64,000 bases of DNA from a virus. Location: IMG/VR virus record IMGVR_UViG_3300035180_002250, positions 1-64,000 of that record; one strand, written 5' to 3'. How positions within the stretch are numbered: position 1 is the stretch's first letter; each line of letters opens with the position of its first letter. This document shows, one piece after another, positions 41,794 through 48,856 of this stretch. Under the pieces are notes generated by a model. It was not told the origin of the DNA and ran no database searches. It worked only from the letters and a program-made list of their open reading frames with translations. Both the position numbers and the translations under genes were made by a program.

Positions 41794-42042
41794 ATGAAAA
41801 TTTATCGTGTCGAGATGCTTAGATTTAATGATCTACTTCTGTATCATTATTGCATAGGTGTTTTTTCAACACTGGAACAAGCTCGAAAAATTGGACGATC
41901 AGAAGAAAAATTACGAGGTGGGAAATATACAGCCCGTATTTATGAAATGGAAGTCGGTAAAGAGTACTACAAAGTACATGATGAAGTGCCAAAGGAATAT
42001 ACAACAAGCGTAGAGGATTGTGATGAGAAAAGAAACAATTGA
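41794..42042 (+). CDS. Unknown 82-residue protein
   Basis: The start is ATG 41794 after AAGGGGGC. The product starts MKIYRVEMLRFNDLLLYHYC, with an alternating strand/helix pattern (FSTLEQARKIGRSEEKLRGG, then KYTARIYEMEVG). It overlaps the next gene by 20 bases. No family was recognised. Confidence 0.55.
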   Translation: MKIYRVEMLRFNDLLLYHYCIGVFSTLEQARKIGRSEEKLRGGKYTARIYEMEVGKEYYKVHDEVPKEYTTSVEDCDEKRNN

Positions 42043-42205
42043 GGTTGATGAAAAGTATTACTGCCCTATTGCAGATACTGATGATTTGGAATATTTAGCG
42101 GCGTTGGGATGGAATATACAGACTATCAAAATGCCAGATGGTACTAACAAAGTAGCTATCGAATTAGAAGGAGACAGGACAGCTAAAAAAATAAATAACA
42201 ATTAA
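42023..42205 (+). CDS. Unknown 60-residue protein
   Basis: The start is ATG 42023 preceded by GAGG; a GTG at 42020 is adjacent. The product starts MRKETIEVDEKYYCPIADTD and contains DDLEYLAALGWNIQTI. No family was recognised. Confidence 0.5.
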   Translation: MRKETIEVDEKYYCPIADTDDLEYLAALGWNIQTIKMPDGTNKVAIELEGDRTAKKINNN

Positions 42206-42229
42206 TGAAGTATTGGAGGTACATACGAA

Positions 42230-42394
42230 ATGCTGAAAAAGATTAAAAAATTCTTCTACAACGTAGAAACCAAACTTTATAATAGTAAATTTTGGTTTTG
42301 GGTATATTATTCACATACTAAAAAACATAAACAAGAGTGCGAGAATGTGTTAAATGGTGTTTTAGAAATTAGAAAAAGAGTGATCGGAAGATGA
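42230..42394 (+). CDS. Unknown 54-residue basic protein
   Basis: TGGAGGTACATACGAA precedes the ATG and the TGA at 42394 overlaps the next start (ATGA), both supporting a real gene. The product starts MLKKIKKFFYNVETKLYNSK, is Lys-rich and has an aromatic patch FWFWVYYSH that might touch a membrane. Confidence 0.55.
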   Translation: MLKKIKKFFYNVETKLYNSKFWFWVYYSHTKKHKQECENVLNGVLEIRKRVIGR

Positions 42395-42600
42395 TAAGAG
42401 AGATGACTAACTTCATTTACACATCTAAAAATGAGTTGATCCCAGTATTTGGTATCAATGGATGCGTAGATCACATCCGGGGTAACCTATGGTTAGTTAA
42501 CAGAGTCAAACTTGTGAAAGGTGTTGGATTTGTGGCAACTCCTGACCGTATTGTTGAAGGTGAATTATGGGAAACTTTTGAAAAGGAGGATAAACAATGA
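42391..42600 (+). CDS. Unknown 69-residue protein
   Basis: The product starts MIREMTNFIYTSKNELIPVF and overlaps neighbours at both ends by four bases (ATGA), so three genes are coupled here. Likely beta-rich (GNLWLVNRVKLVKGVGFVAT). No family was recognised. Confidence 0.55.
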   Translation: MIREMTNFIYTSKNELIPVFGINGCVDHIRGNLWLVNRVKLVKGVGFVATPDRIVEGELWETFEKEDKQ

Positions 42601-42746
42601 GTGGTGGGTACTTTAATTACGTCCAGTACAGGCTTTCGGATGTTGTTGATCAGATTCAAGAATTGATCAACAACAACAATGTGAAACTTGTATCGGGTGA
42701 TGATGGTGGGGAAACGTTTAATAAGAAATGGAGTGTGAATAATTGA
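42597..42746 (+). CDS. Shortened MSGG-family paralogue, 49 residues
   Basis: Start ATG 42597 follows AAAAGGAGG and overlaps the previous stop. The product begins MSGGYFNYVQYRLSDVVDQI and ends SGDDGGETFNKKWSVNN. It matches the first 30 and last 25 residues of the 91-residue protein at 39302, with the middle (about 40 residues) deleted in frame. It may be a decaying duplicate. Confidence 0.6.
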   Translation: MSGGYFNYVQYRLSDVVDQIQELINNNNVKLVSGDDGGETFNKKWSVNN

Positions 42747-42753
42747 GGCACAC

Positions 42754-43341
42754 ATGAGAACAAAAAAATACCAATTGGTTGGAATTCCTTTTAAGCATCG
42801 ATATGTTCCACCACCGAAAGCTAAAAAATTGGTGTTAAATAAAGATTTAATAATGAATGTATATACTGATAATTATTTTAGCAATGGGTATTATTCAGTA
42901 GAGTTTAAAAGCGCTGGACTTGAAAGAAAGATATTTAATACCACTTCGGAAAAGTATGCCGAATACAATAAAATTTTATTAACAACAACGTTTGAGGAAT
43001 ATAACATCCCAGAAAGTGACTATACCAGAGTTGAGATATCTGGTTATATAATAGACTCTGAAAATGCTATTATTCCAAAGATTAAACAAGGTAAAGATAA
43101 ACAGGATGAAATATTATTTATTAGTTTAAAGGGTAGGAATAAAAATATATTTTATAACAAGGAGTATATTGACTCAGTTTTAAAATTGCATCCAAGTTCT
43201 GAAATGTATTTGCGAACTAAAGATATCCATAGTAAAGGGTATAGTAAATCAATATTAGTTTTTAAGAATAAAAACGAAATTGTTGGATTAGTAGCTCCGA
43301 TATTAACAGATAACACTAAGTTAAAATTTGTTAGAAGTTAG
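42754..43341 (+). CDS. Unknown 195-residue protein
   Basis: The product starts MRTKKYQLVGIPFKHRYVPP. It is basic and Tyr/Lys/Asn-rich without recognised domains. Segments such as RVEISGYIIDSENAIIPKIK and YSKSILVFKNKNEIVGLVAP look beta-rich. GAGG lies shortly before the start. Confidence 0.55.
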   Translation: MRTKKYQLVGIPFKHRYVPPPKAKKLVLNKDLIMNVYTDNYFSNGYYSVEFKSAGLERKIFNTTSEKYAEYNKILLTTTFEEYNIPESDYTRVEISGYIIDSENAIIPKIKQGKDKQDEILFISLKGRNKNIFYNKEYIDSVLKLHPSSEMYLRTKDIHSKGYSKSILVFKNKNEIVGLVAPILTDNTKLKFVRS

Positions 43342-43393
43342 AAATAGTTATTTATTATATTATTATAAAATAAAAAGGAGAGGAGAAATTACC

Positions 43394-43729
43394 ATGAATT
43401 GCAAAGAAGAATTTTTAAATACAATAAAAACAAAGCCAAAGGTTATTTGGTCAGTTATTTACGCTGGAATCAGTTATAACAAGAGGCTTATAAATATTCT
43501 GACTCCTGGGTATACTGACGACGATTTCAAGATATTTTTGGATAAACTTAATTTTGAATATGATAATGGATATGGTCTTCAGATGATTTATGGATATATC
43601 ATATACGAAGATAACTCTTGGTCTGAACGGTACTCTTACGACGGAGAAGAGTGCTGGTCTTACAAAAAGACTCCAAAGTTTTCTGAGGATATAGATGTTT
43701 TCTTTGATCCATGTCACGACTGTGGATGA
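43394..43729 (+). CDS. Unknown protein, YDxxYGRQ family member (AT-rich copy)
   Basis: The start is ATG 43394 after AGGAGAGGAG. The 111-residue product starts MNCKEEFLNTIKTKPKVIWS. The core LNFEYDNGYGLQMIYGYIIY and RYSYDGEECWSYKKTP align with the proteins at 35844 and 36353 (EYD-x2-YG-x-Q, YDG-E-x-W). Unlike those, it has the AT-rich composition of its neighbours. Function is unknown. Confidence 0.6.
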   Translation: MNCKEEFLNTIKTKPKVIWSVIYAGISYNKRLINILTPGYTDDDFKIFLDKLNFEYDNGYGLQMIYGYIIYEDNSWSERYSYDGEECWSYKKTPKFSEDIDVFFDPCHDCG

Positions 43730-43753
43730 AGTCTAATCAGAGGGAGGAGACTA

Positions 43754-43996
43754 ATGAATCTAGAAGAGTATTCCAAAAAATTAGGGCTTAAAAGAACCAT
43801 GACGGTAGAGGAACTGATTGAATCCCACATGCGTTTAGTGGAGGAACTCAATCAATCATCTAGAAAGGAATTCAAAGAAAATTTACATAAAGCTTACCAA
43901 CAAGCGTATCAAGATGGGCTGAGCGCAAAATTCATTGCAATCGATAAGTTACTGACTATGACTATTTCGGAGTTTATAAAAGAATTTAAGGAGTGA
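43754..43996 (+). CDS. Unknown 80-residue helical protein
   Basis: The product starts MNLEEYSKKLGLKRTMTVEE. Almost all residues fit helices with regular hydrophobic spacing. Its stop lies at the junction with the tnpB element. GGGAGGAGA precedes the start. No family was recognised. Confidence 0.55.
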   Translation: MNLEEYSKKLGLKRTMTVEELIESHMRLVEELNQSSRKEFKENLHKAYQQAYQDGLSAKFIAIDKLLTMTISEFIKEFKE

Positions 43997-45133
43997 CTAC
44001 TCCCCCCGGCTAAAGCCAGGGGCTTCTATGGCATACCCAATGGACTGTAGCCCCAGTCCCAAGATGTTGATAGCGGCATTGACATCGCGGCTTAATTCGA
44101 GGTCACAGACAGGACAATGGAAGATACGATCAGACAAAGTGAGCTTATGCCTGGTTCCACATTTACTGCATGTCTGCGAGGTGTAGGCGGGGTTCACCTT
44201 AATTACTCTTTTGCCAGCTTCTTCCGCTTTGCAATCGAGCAGATCAAGGAACATCCGCCATGCCGCATCGCCAATGCTTTTGTTGAGACCATGAAACTTG
44301 TTTTGCTTCATCTTGTTGATAGACAGGTCTTCAACGACTATCGTATTAAATTGATTGACCAGTTTCCGGGATTCTTGATGAACGAAATTTTCACGTTTCC
44401 ATTTGATTCTTTCGTGAATGCGCGAAACAACTTTTCGGGCTTTATGCCTTGCTGCGCTACCTTTCTCTTTGGAGGAAAGTTTCCGTTGAGCTTGCGTAAG
44501 GGCATCTTCCTCTTCTCGAAAGAATCGAGGATTTTTGATTGGTTCAGTGTCATCCGAACGAGTTGCAAATGTTTCAAGACCCATATCAATACCGATAGCT
44601 GGTTCAATGGGCTGTTCAATAGGATGATATTCAATATCACAGGCAAAGGTGACAAACCATTTACCTGTGGGGGTTCTTCTGATGGTGCATGTCTTGATTT
44701 TGCCTTCAATATCCCGGTGTTTGAGGATTTTGAGTTTACCAATCTTCGAGATATGCAGAAAGTCATCAAGCCGAAACCCTGCCTGCGGGAAGGTGAAGCT
44801 GTCGTACCTGTTTGTTCCACGGAATCGAGGATAACCAGGGGTCTCTCCATTTTTAACTCTTCTGAAAAACGACCTGAACGCAAGATCAATACGCACAGCG
44901 ACATTTTGAAGAACCTGGCTATGTATATCCTTCAGAAAAGGATGCTCTTCTTTCAAAAGTGGAAGTGTTACTGTTTGTTCATAGCGAGAAAGGCTTTTCT
45001 TTTCAGTTTCCCAAGATGTTTTACGTTCATCAAGGAAATGATTATACAACCATCGGCAACCATCAAGAGTCTTTTCAAGAAGAGTCTTTTGGCTTTTGGT
45101 TGGGTAAATTCTGTATTTAAAAGTCTTTCTCAT
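43997..45133 (-). CDS. tnpB: TnpB, IS605-family RNA-guided nuclease
   Basis: The 378-residue product is full length. Visible are the N-terminal YRIYPTKSQ and WLYN blocks, RuvC residues Asp183 (GIDMGLETFA), Glu268 (VVEDLS) and Asp350 (RDVNAA), and a zinc ribbon with Cys322, Cys325, Cys340 and Cys343. TnpB cuts DNA guided by an RNA made from the element right end overlapping its own 3' end. All catalytic residues are intact, so it may be active. The long plus-strand frame across it is a shadow. Confidence 0.93.
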   Translation of the reverse strand: MRKTFKYRIYPTKSQKTLLEKTLDGCRWLYNHFLDERKTSWETEKKSLSRYEQTVTLPLLKEEHPFLKDIHSQVLQNVAVRIDLAFRSFFRRVKNGETPGYPRFRGTNRYDSFTFPQAGFRLDDFLHISKIGKLKILKHRDIEGKIKTCTIRRTPTGKWFVTFACDIEYHPIEQPIEPAIGIDMGLETFATRSDDTEPIKNPRFFREEEDALTQAQRKLSSKEKGSAARHKARKVVSRIHERIKWKRENFVHQESRKLVNQFNTIVVEDLSINKMKQNKFHGLNKSIGDAAWRMFLDLLDCKAEEAGKRVIKVNPAYTSQTCSKCGTRHKLTLSDRIFHCPVCDLELSRDVNAAINILGLGLQSIGYAIEAPGFSRGE

Positions 45134-45140
45134 AGTGGTT

Positions 45141-45211
45141 GTGACTATTCCCCACGGTTAAATCCAGGGGTTTCTATGGTGTAGCCAATGGACTGTAGTC
45201 CCAGTCCCAAG
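45141..45211 (-). repeat. Second right-end-like copy upstream of tnpB
   Basis: GTGACTATTCCCCACGGTTA (45141-45160) and the following 50 bases (ATGG-x-GTAGCCAATGGACTGTAG, CCCAGTCCCAAG) repeat the right end at 43993-44063 with about ten changes. It is in the same orientation but lies before the tnpB start. This position is unexpected for a right end. Confidence 0.8.
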
Positions 45212-45249
45212 TGGTTATACACTAATCATGTTCATGTATAATGTCAAGT

Positions 45250-45300
45250 TTTTTTCGCCTTATATCAACATGTCTAAAGTCAGGGGGTTTACGGAGTTTC
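45250..45300 (-). mobile_element. IS605-type left end
   Basis: TTCGCCTTATATCAACATGT, then CTAAAGTCAGGGGGTTTACGG resembles the left-end sequence of tnpB elements. A similar copy with a better hairpin occurs at 54904-54945. A TTGACA occurs on the minus strand near 45243 and might serve tnpB. Confidence 0.6.
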
Positions 45301-45354
45301 TTCGGATAATAAAAATCTTTGTACACACACAACTAAACCAAAGGAGGAATAATA

Positions 45355-45594
45355 ATGTCGGATAATAAGATTTCTTTTGATATTAATGCATGGGCATCAA
45401 CAAAATGCCCTACGGTTATGTTTAGACTCAAAAAACCATCCAGGAGCCGTGAAGATGATTTTCAGGAATGGTGGAAAGCAAAGGCTTCTAAGTGTCCAGC
45501 GTGTTTAAAGGATAATACTTGCAATATTTCCAATGAACCCTGCCAAGTGAATAAATGTTTTTATTTATTTGTGAATGATATTGAACCGTTGTAA
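45355..45594 (+). CDS. Small Cys-rich protein, KASKCP family member 2
   Basis: The 79-residue product shares WKAKASKCPACLKD and a C-x4-C-x4-C ending (NISNEPCQVNKCFYL) with the protein at 41113. AAAGGAGGAATAATA precedes the ATG. It is the last rightward gene before the leftward lysis block. Likely a small zinc-binding protein. Confidence 0.65.
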   Translation: MSDNKISFDINAWASTKCPTVMFRLKKPSRSREDDFQEWWKAKASKCPACLKDNTCNISNEPCQVNKCFYLFVNDIEPL

Positions 45595-45613
45595 TTCTAC
45601 GTTTTGGTTTTGA

Positions 45614-45805
45614 TCAGTCAAGGTCTTGTTTATAGTCCTTGACGACATCTTCGTATTCTCTAATATGGTCCTTCTCAAGATCACTCTTTCGTCCCCTCCA
45701 GTCCCTGTACCACTTGATTATCTTATTCACAGGGACTGTGAGGGTCACTCCATCTTTCCTAGGATTTCCTGCTGGATCAGTGTCATACTCATTATTACTG
45801 CCCAT
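45614..45805 (-). CDS. Unknown 63-residue charged protein
   Basis: The product starts MGSNNEYDTDPAGNPRKDGV and ends in a highly charged helix (DLEKDHIREYEDVVKDYKQD). It overlaps the preceding gene by 11 bases. It is the last gene of the leftward lysis block. No family was recognised. Confidence 0.55.
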   Translation of the reverse strand: MGSNNEYDTDPAGNPRKDGVTLTVPVNKIIKWYRDWRGRKSDLEKDHIREYEDVVKDYKQDLD

Positions 45806-45998
45806 TACAATCTCCCAACTTATCCGGTACTTTCCCAGTTCTGAGAACTGACCATACCTGAGAGAGAAGCGTTACGATCTTGTCGTCCTTAACATTTGGA
45901 GTAATGATCGCCACCCCTTTGAGCAGCGTGAGAAACAAGTAGAGCGTCATCCAATTCCCACCAATAAACTCTAAGATATACTTGTCTAATGAAATCAT
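45795..45998 (-). CDS. Small membrane-associated protein of the lysis block
   Basis: The start is ATG 45998 after GAGGTG. The 67-residue product starts MISLDKYILEFIGGNWMTLY and has one hydrophobic segment (WMTLYLFLTLLKGVAIITP) followed by DDKIVTLLSQVW. The single segment and the neighbouring hydrolase make a holin or holin-associated role possible. Confidence 0.55.
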   Translation of the reverse strand: MISLDKYILEFIGGNWMTLYLFLTLLKGVAIITPNVKDDKIVTLLSQVWSVLRTGKVPDKLGDCNGQ

Positions 45999-46052
45999 TG
46001 CGAGCACCTCAGATTGTTATAATTTTTTTTTAACAAAATAGTATATTATTTA

Positions 46053-46490
46053 TCAAGTCTTCTTAACATCAATAGTTGGATCGTGATAGAAGACATGCTT
46101 ACCTATCTGAGCTAGTTTTATAAACCTCTTGGCCCATTTGGGGGAAATGTTTGCTGTATGGTAATGAGTCGGATGCCCAGATACATTCATAGTATGCCCA
46201 AGCAAGATGTCCGATGCTATTGCTCTGCAACTCTTCCAATCAGCAGTGTTCTGCTCCTTTTCCAGAACAATATCATCTTTGTTGTGATCTTGCCAGCACG
46301 TGAACTGACGATCAGCCAAACAAACCTCTCTAAAATTTCTTCCCCACCAACCAGGATTTTGCACCCTTGTTAAAACAGTGAGGCCCACCCATATTTTGCC
46401 CTCTGTTGGTTCTCCTCTGGCCTCCCCGACGATGGTTCCGGTAAGGATATCTAACTCGTTCCACGATTCGAATCCCTCGACAAGTTTCAT
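46053..46490 (-). CDS. Cell-wall hydrolase, SleB family (endolysin)
   Basis: The 145-residue product matches the Hydrolase_2/SleB fold: TGTIVGEARGEPTEGKIWVG (residues 17-36, Glu23 in the catalytic position), VLTRVQNPGWWGRNFREVCL, and QFTCWQDHN. The family cleaves peptidoglycan glycan strands, and in phages it serves for lysis. There is no signal peptide, so it needs a holin; candidate membrane proteins lie on both sides. Confidence 0.85.
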   Translation of the reverse strand: MKLVEGFESWNELDILTGTIVGEARGEPTEGKIWVGLTVLTRVQNPGWWGRNFREVCLADRQFTCWQDHNKDDIVLEKEQNTADWKSCRAIASDILLGHTMNVSGHPTHYHTANISPKWAKRFIKLAQIGKHVFYHDPTIDVKKT

Positions 46491-46499
46491 ATTAAACCC

Positions 46500-46850
46500 C
46501 TATTTGTCGGTTATCCTTCTTCTCATTCCAGTATTCTGTCTTCGCCTTTCATCCAATCTAAAGAACTTTTTTGTTACATGGGAACAGTAAGCGATTAATG
46601 GGATGATGATAAAATACTGTTTGATATGCATATACCAATTGTAAATATCGGTCAGGCTGTCACCATTAAAGTATCTATGATAGAGGTACCACGATCCAGC
46701 CGAACTAATGCACAAACCAAACATCAAGCCACAAGTAATTTTATAAATTGGAGTTGGGGAACCTTCAGACAACCACCACCAAAGAAAAATTACAAACAGG
46801 TATCCACTAAGTATTGCTGTTACAAGGTAAAGTAATTGGACATGCTCCAT
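46500..46850 (-). CDS. Membrane protein, holin candidate
   Basis: The 116-residue product has three hydrophobic segments (about residues 6-26, 36-56 and 80-98) and a basic tail RLDERRRQNTGMRRR. This size and topology fit a class I holin. It lies directly upstream (in transcription order) of the SleB-type hydrolase. It overlaps the previous gene by 43 bases. Confidence 0.6.
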   Translation of the reverse strand: MEHVQLLYLVTAILSGYLFVIFLWWWLSEGSPTPIYKITCGLMFGLCISSAGSWYLYHRYFNGDSLTDIYNWYMHIKQYFIIIPLIAYCSHVTKKFFRLDERRRQNTGMRRRITDK

Positions 46851-47040
46851 TCTCAGACCCTTTCTTTGGTGTATTTAATCTCTTCTGGCATTCTCTTTCG
46901 AACCATCCTACCTCGCCATCCAAGGCTACCTTGTAGTGATCCATCTTGTGACTAATTCTTTTCGCTTCACTGATTTGATTATCCAGCGCAGCAAATAACT
47001 CTTTTTTTTGCAACCTTCCGAAAAATTTCCATAGTTTCAT
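46807..47040 (-). CDS. Unknown 77-residue protein of the lysis block
   Basis: The product starts MKLWKFFGRLQKKELFAALD, with a charged helical body (NQISEAKRISHKMDHYKVAL). No membrane segment. It lies between two membrane-protein genes in the lysis block and overlaps the holin candidate. Confidence 0.55.
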   Translation of the reverse strand: MKLWKFFGRLQKKELFAALDNQISEAKRISHKMDHYKVALDGEVGWFERECQKRLNTPKKGSENGACPITLPCNSNT

Positions 47041-47042
47041 TT

Positions 47043-47261
47043 TTATCTATGGCCTCCCCCGATAATGTGCTGCATGATAGCGTCGATAGTTGAATCAGTT
47101 TTTATTAATACATTCGTCTGCGCTATAGTTGCATCCTTGAGTTTGTCCAGTAGCAAATAGCCTTGCACTTCCCTGAGGATGATCCAAAGGAACATCACCA
47201 GTTGGACAGGCTCAGTCAGTATGCAGAATATCTTGCTGACTATAGTGACTATGGCATCCAT
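47043..47261 (-). CDS. Small membrane protein of the lysis block
   Basis: The 72-residue product starts MDAIVTIVSKIFCILTEPVQ and has one membrane segment of about 25 residues (VQLVMFLWIILREVQGYLLL), followed by a soluble helix. It could be a holin, antiholin or inner-membrane spanin partner. It shares one base with the lipoprotein gene upstream. Confidence 0.55.
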   Translation of the reverse strand: MDAIVTIVSKIFCILTEPVQLVMFLWIILREVQGYLLLDKLKDATIAQTNVLIKTDSTIDAIMQHIIGGGHR

Positions 47262-47743
47262 TATTTGGTTCCTGTTGCTGCTGCAGTAGTATTAGCCACA
47301 GTAGAGGTACTGGTGTTGGTCGTAGTCGGGATATCCACAGAAGTCGAAGTATTTGTAGTTGTTGGGATACTGACATCACCCCCGGCCATATGCCCACCAG
47401 ACGTTGTGTTTGTGTTAATGTTAGGTTGTACAGATTTCATAGCACTGGACCACTCATGACTGACGGCCCAGTTCCCAAGTCCAAACATCCCAAGAGACAT
47501 AGCCATACTAATGGGAGAGGCCCATTCAGAATCTTTGATTTGGGCGACCTGAACAGGTTGATCCGGCATTAGAATGGACTGTTTCACCAGCCTCCCAGTC
47601 GAGTCGAATTCTTGAACAACACCTGGTTGCTGCCTGTTCTTGTTCGCATCCACAAGAGCTTGTGTGTAGCTCTTGTATGCTTCCTGGCTCGCACAGCCAC
47701 CAAGGATCATCGAGATAAGGATCATTAATAGTATTCTCTTCAT
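47261..47743 (-). CDS. Lipoprotein of the lysis block
   Basis: The signal peptide MKRILLMILISMILGGC ends in a lipobox (ILGGC), so Cys17 would be lipidated. The 160-residue product then has a short helical part and a long Thr/Ser/Asn-rich tail with repeated PTTTNTSTS units (encoded by imperfect 33-base repeats near 47300-47350). A lipoprotein beside a hydrolase and holin candidates suggests an outer-membrane spanin, although it is larger than most. Confidence 0.7.
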   Translation of the reverse strand: MKRILLMILISMILGGCASQEAYKSYTQALVDANKNRQQPGVVQEFDSTGRLVKQSILMPDQPVQVAQIKDSEWASPISMAMSLGMFGLGNWAVSHEWSSAMKSVQPNINTNTTSGGHMAGGDVSIPTTTNTSTSVDIPTTTNTSTSTVANTTAAATGTK

Positions 47744-47820
47744 TGTTCATTCTCCCTTGTTCGTTCACCTTTGCGACCTTTCTTCTTGGCTTCTTTTTTT
47801 AGGTCATTCTTGAAGACCAT
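47740..47820 (-). CDS. Possible 26-residue basic peptide
   Basis: The ATG at 47820 shares a base with the preceding stop, and its TGA overlaps the lipoprotein start (ATGA). This tight fit argues for a real coupled gene. The peptide MVFKNDLKKEAKKKGRKGER continues for six more charged residues. It could instead be only a spacer. Confidence 0.4.
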   Translation of the reverse strand: MVFKNDLKKEAKKKGRKGERTRENEQ

Positions 47821-48071
47821 CATTTCGGATCACTTCCCGTGCTTCCAAAGTGAAACAGTGCCAGCATATTAATAAGTTTGCTAAACAGACCTTGTACGCT
47901 CTTCCAAAGGTCATCATTGCCAACAGTTGCCTGGATTGCTTGAAGGACATAGTCCTTCTTTTCTTGCCCAGTTCCTTTATCAGGAATCGCTTTTTCAGCC
48001 AATACCATAAGTTCAACTACTGCCTGAATCAGACTCGGTAACGCCGCCAATACTTGCAGAAATGTTGTCAT
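47820..48071 (-). CDS. Unknown 83-residue helical protein
   Basis: The product starts MTTFLQVLAALPSLIQAVVE with a hydrophobic N-terminal helix, followed by a soluble helical part and a hydrophobic stretch LINMLALFHF. AGGAGGAATTTGAG precedes the start. It belongs to the lysis/tail block; function unknown. Confidence 0.6.
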   Translation of the reverse strand: MTTFLQVLAALPSLIQAVVELMVLAEKAIPDKGTGQEKKDYVLQAIQATVGNDDLWKSVQGLFSKLINMLALFHFGSTGSDPK

Positions 48072-48072
48072 C

Positions 48073-48309
48073 TCAAATTCCTCCTATGATTTTCCATCTT
48101 GTCCAATACCACACTCTCACCCCAACATACATGATTGCAGCATGAATTGGGTGTCCCTTAGCTCTGACACAATCTCTTAGCCCACGATCAGCCTTCAGGC
48201 GCAGCGTAGCATCTTTGAGATGCCACGCCTCCTCGCATTGCCAGTCGTGCCAGACGCAACAGCCTAACCAACTTCCGTTGAAGTAACAGGTGCATCGATT
48301 GTCTTGCAT
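48073..48309 (-). CDS. Small phage protein with ADRGLRDCV / GVR-W motif
   Basis: The 78-residue product has LKADRGLRDCVRAKGHPIHA followed by IMYVGVRVWYWTRWK. This pattern recalls small proteins located near lysis and tail genes of other phages, function unknown. GGAGG precedes the start. It overlaps the preceding gene by about 46 bases. Confidence 0.6.
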   Translation of the reverse strand: MQDNRCTCYFNGSWLGCCVWHDWQCEEAWHLKDATLRLKADRGLRDCVRAKGHPIHAAIMYVGVRVWYWTRWKIIGGI

Positions 48310-48470
48310 TCAGCCTCCGTTGGTGGAACAGGTACATATTCTTCCTTGCATACAGCATTCTCCACGGCTTGCTTAAATTCATATACTAAATCGATAACTT
48401 GCCCAGAAAAAGTTGTGCTCTGAATCATCTGCTTACAAAGTTCTTTGTGTTCCGGCTTGTTAAAAACCAT
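48264..48470 (-). CDS. Unknown 68-residue protein
   Basis: The start is ATG 48470 with AGGAGG about seven bases upstream; an ATG at 48476 overlaps that site and is less likely. The product starts MVFNKPEHKELCKQMIQSTT, with an acidic Pro-rich tail (VPVPPTEAECKTIDAPV). No family was recognised. Confidence 0.55.
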   Translation of the reverse strand: MVFNKPEHKELCKQMIQSTTFSGQVIDLVYEFKQAVENAVCKEEYVPVPPTEAECKTIDAPVTSTEVG

Positions 48471-48483
48471 AATCATCCTCCTT

Positions 48484-48560
48484 GTGTTGATTTGTTGTCT
48501 CGTTCTTATGTCGATCTGTTATCTCATACTTGTGTTGATTGCTTATCTCGTTCTTGCGCC
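48484..48560 (-). repeat. 24-base tandem repeat spanning the end of the 48524 gene
   Basis: Three imperfect 24-base units (TGTGTTGATTTGTTGTCTCG and related) run through the last codons of the 48524 gene (QERDKQST) and past its stop. Downstream units stay in the same frame but follow the stop, so repeat slippage could change the protein end. Confidence 0.8.
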
Positions 48561-48844
48561 AATTTCAAATAATAACTGAAGATCGCTGCATAGATTTGTG
48601 CTATAGTCATTGTTGCCCCAGTATCTGCTCCTGTCTCTGGATTAATTATCTGAATCGTTTCATCCACATTAGCCACTGTTTTCGAAAGCGTTCCCGCTGG
48701 TTGAGTTATCTTGGTATCACCAAGAGACACAAGAGTCTCCTCGATGAAATCTACTCTTGGAGTTTGTCCGTACTCGTTCCAGATTTGGATAACTTTAGCT
48801 CTTTGCCAAGATTGACCGCTTACTGTTGATTCTTTGTAGTTCAT
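48524..48844 (-). CDS. Tail-fibre-adjacent small protein
   Basis: The 106-residue product starts MNYKESTVSGQSWQRAKVIQ. IINPETGADTGATMTIAQIY occupies the middle, and AAIFSYYLKLAQERD lies near the end. This layout is common in small proteins beside phage tail fibres and minor tail proteins; function is not established. It lies just downstream of the giant fibre gene. Confidence 0.6.
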   Translation of the reverse strand: MNYKESTVSGQSWQRAKVIQIWNEYGQTPRVDFIEETLVSLGDTKITQPAGTLSKTVANVDETIQIINPETGADTGATMTIAQIYAAIFSYYLKLAQERDKQSTQV

Positions 48845-48856
48845 GTTGTTTACCCC

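Larger units (their letters stand above)
43993..45300 (-). mobile_element. IS605-group element carrying tnpB only
   Basis: The element spans a right end (43993-44063, overlapping the tnpB 3' end and forming the CCCCTGGC-TTTA-GCC hairpin on the minus strand), tnpB, a second right-end-like copy (45141-45211), and a left end near 45250-45300 with CGCCTTATATCAACATGTCT and TTTACGG. No tnpA transposase is present, so movement would need a helper. Its 3' end abuts the stop codon of the gene at 43754-43996. Confidence 0.75.

Noticed and set aside
44117-45184. 355-residue plus-strand ORF
   Set aside because: It lies antisense over the complete, motif-bearing tnpB gene and encodes nothing recognisable.
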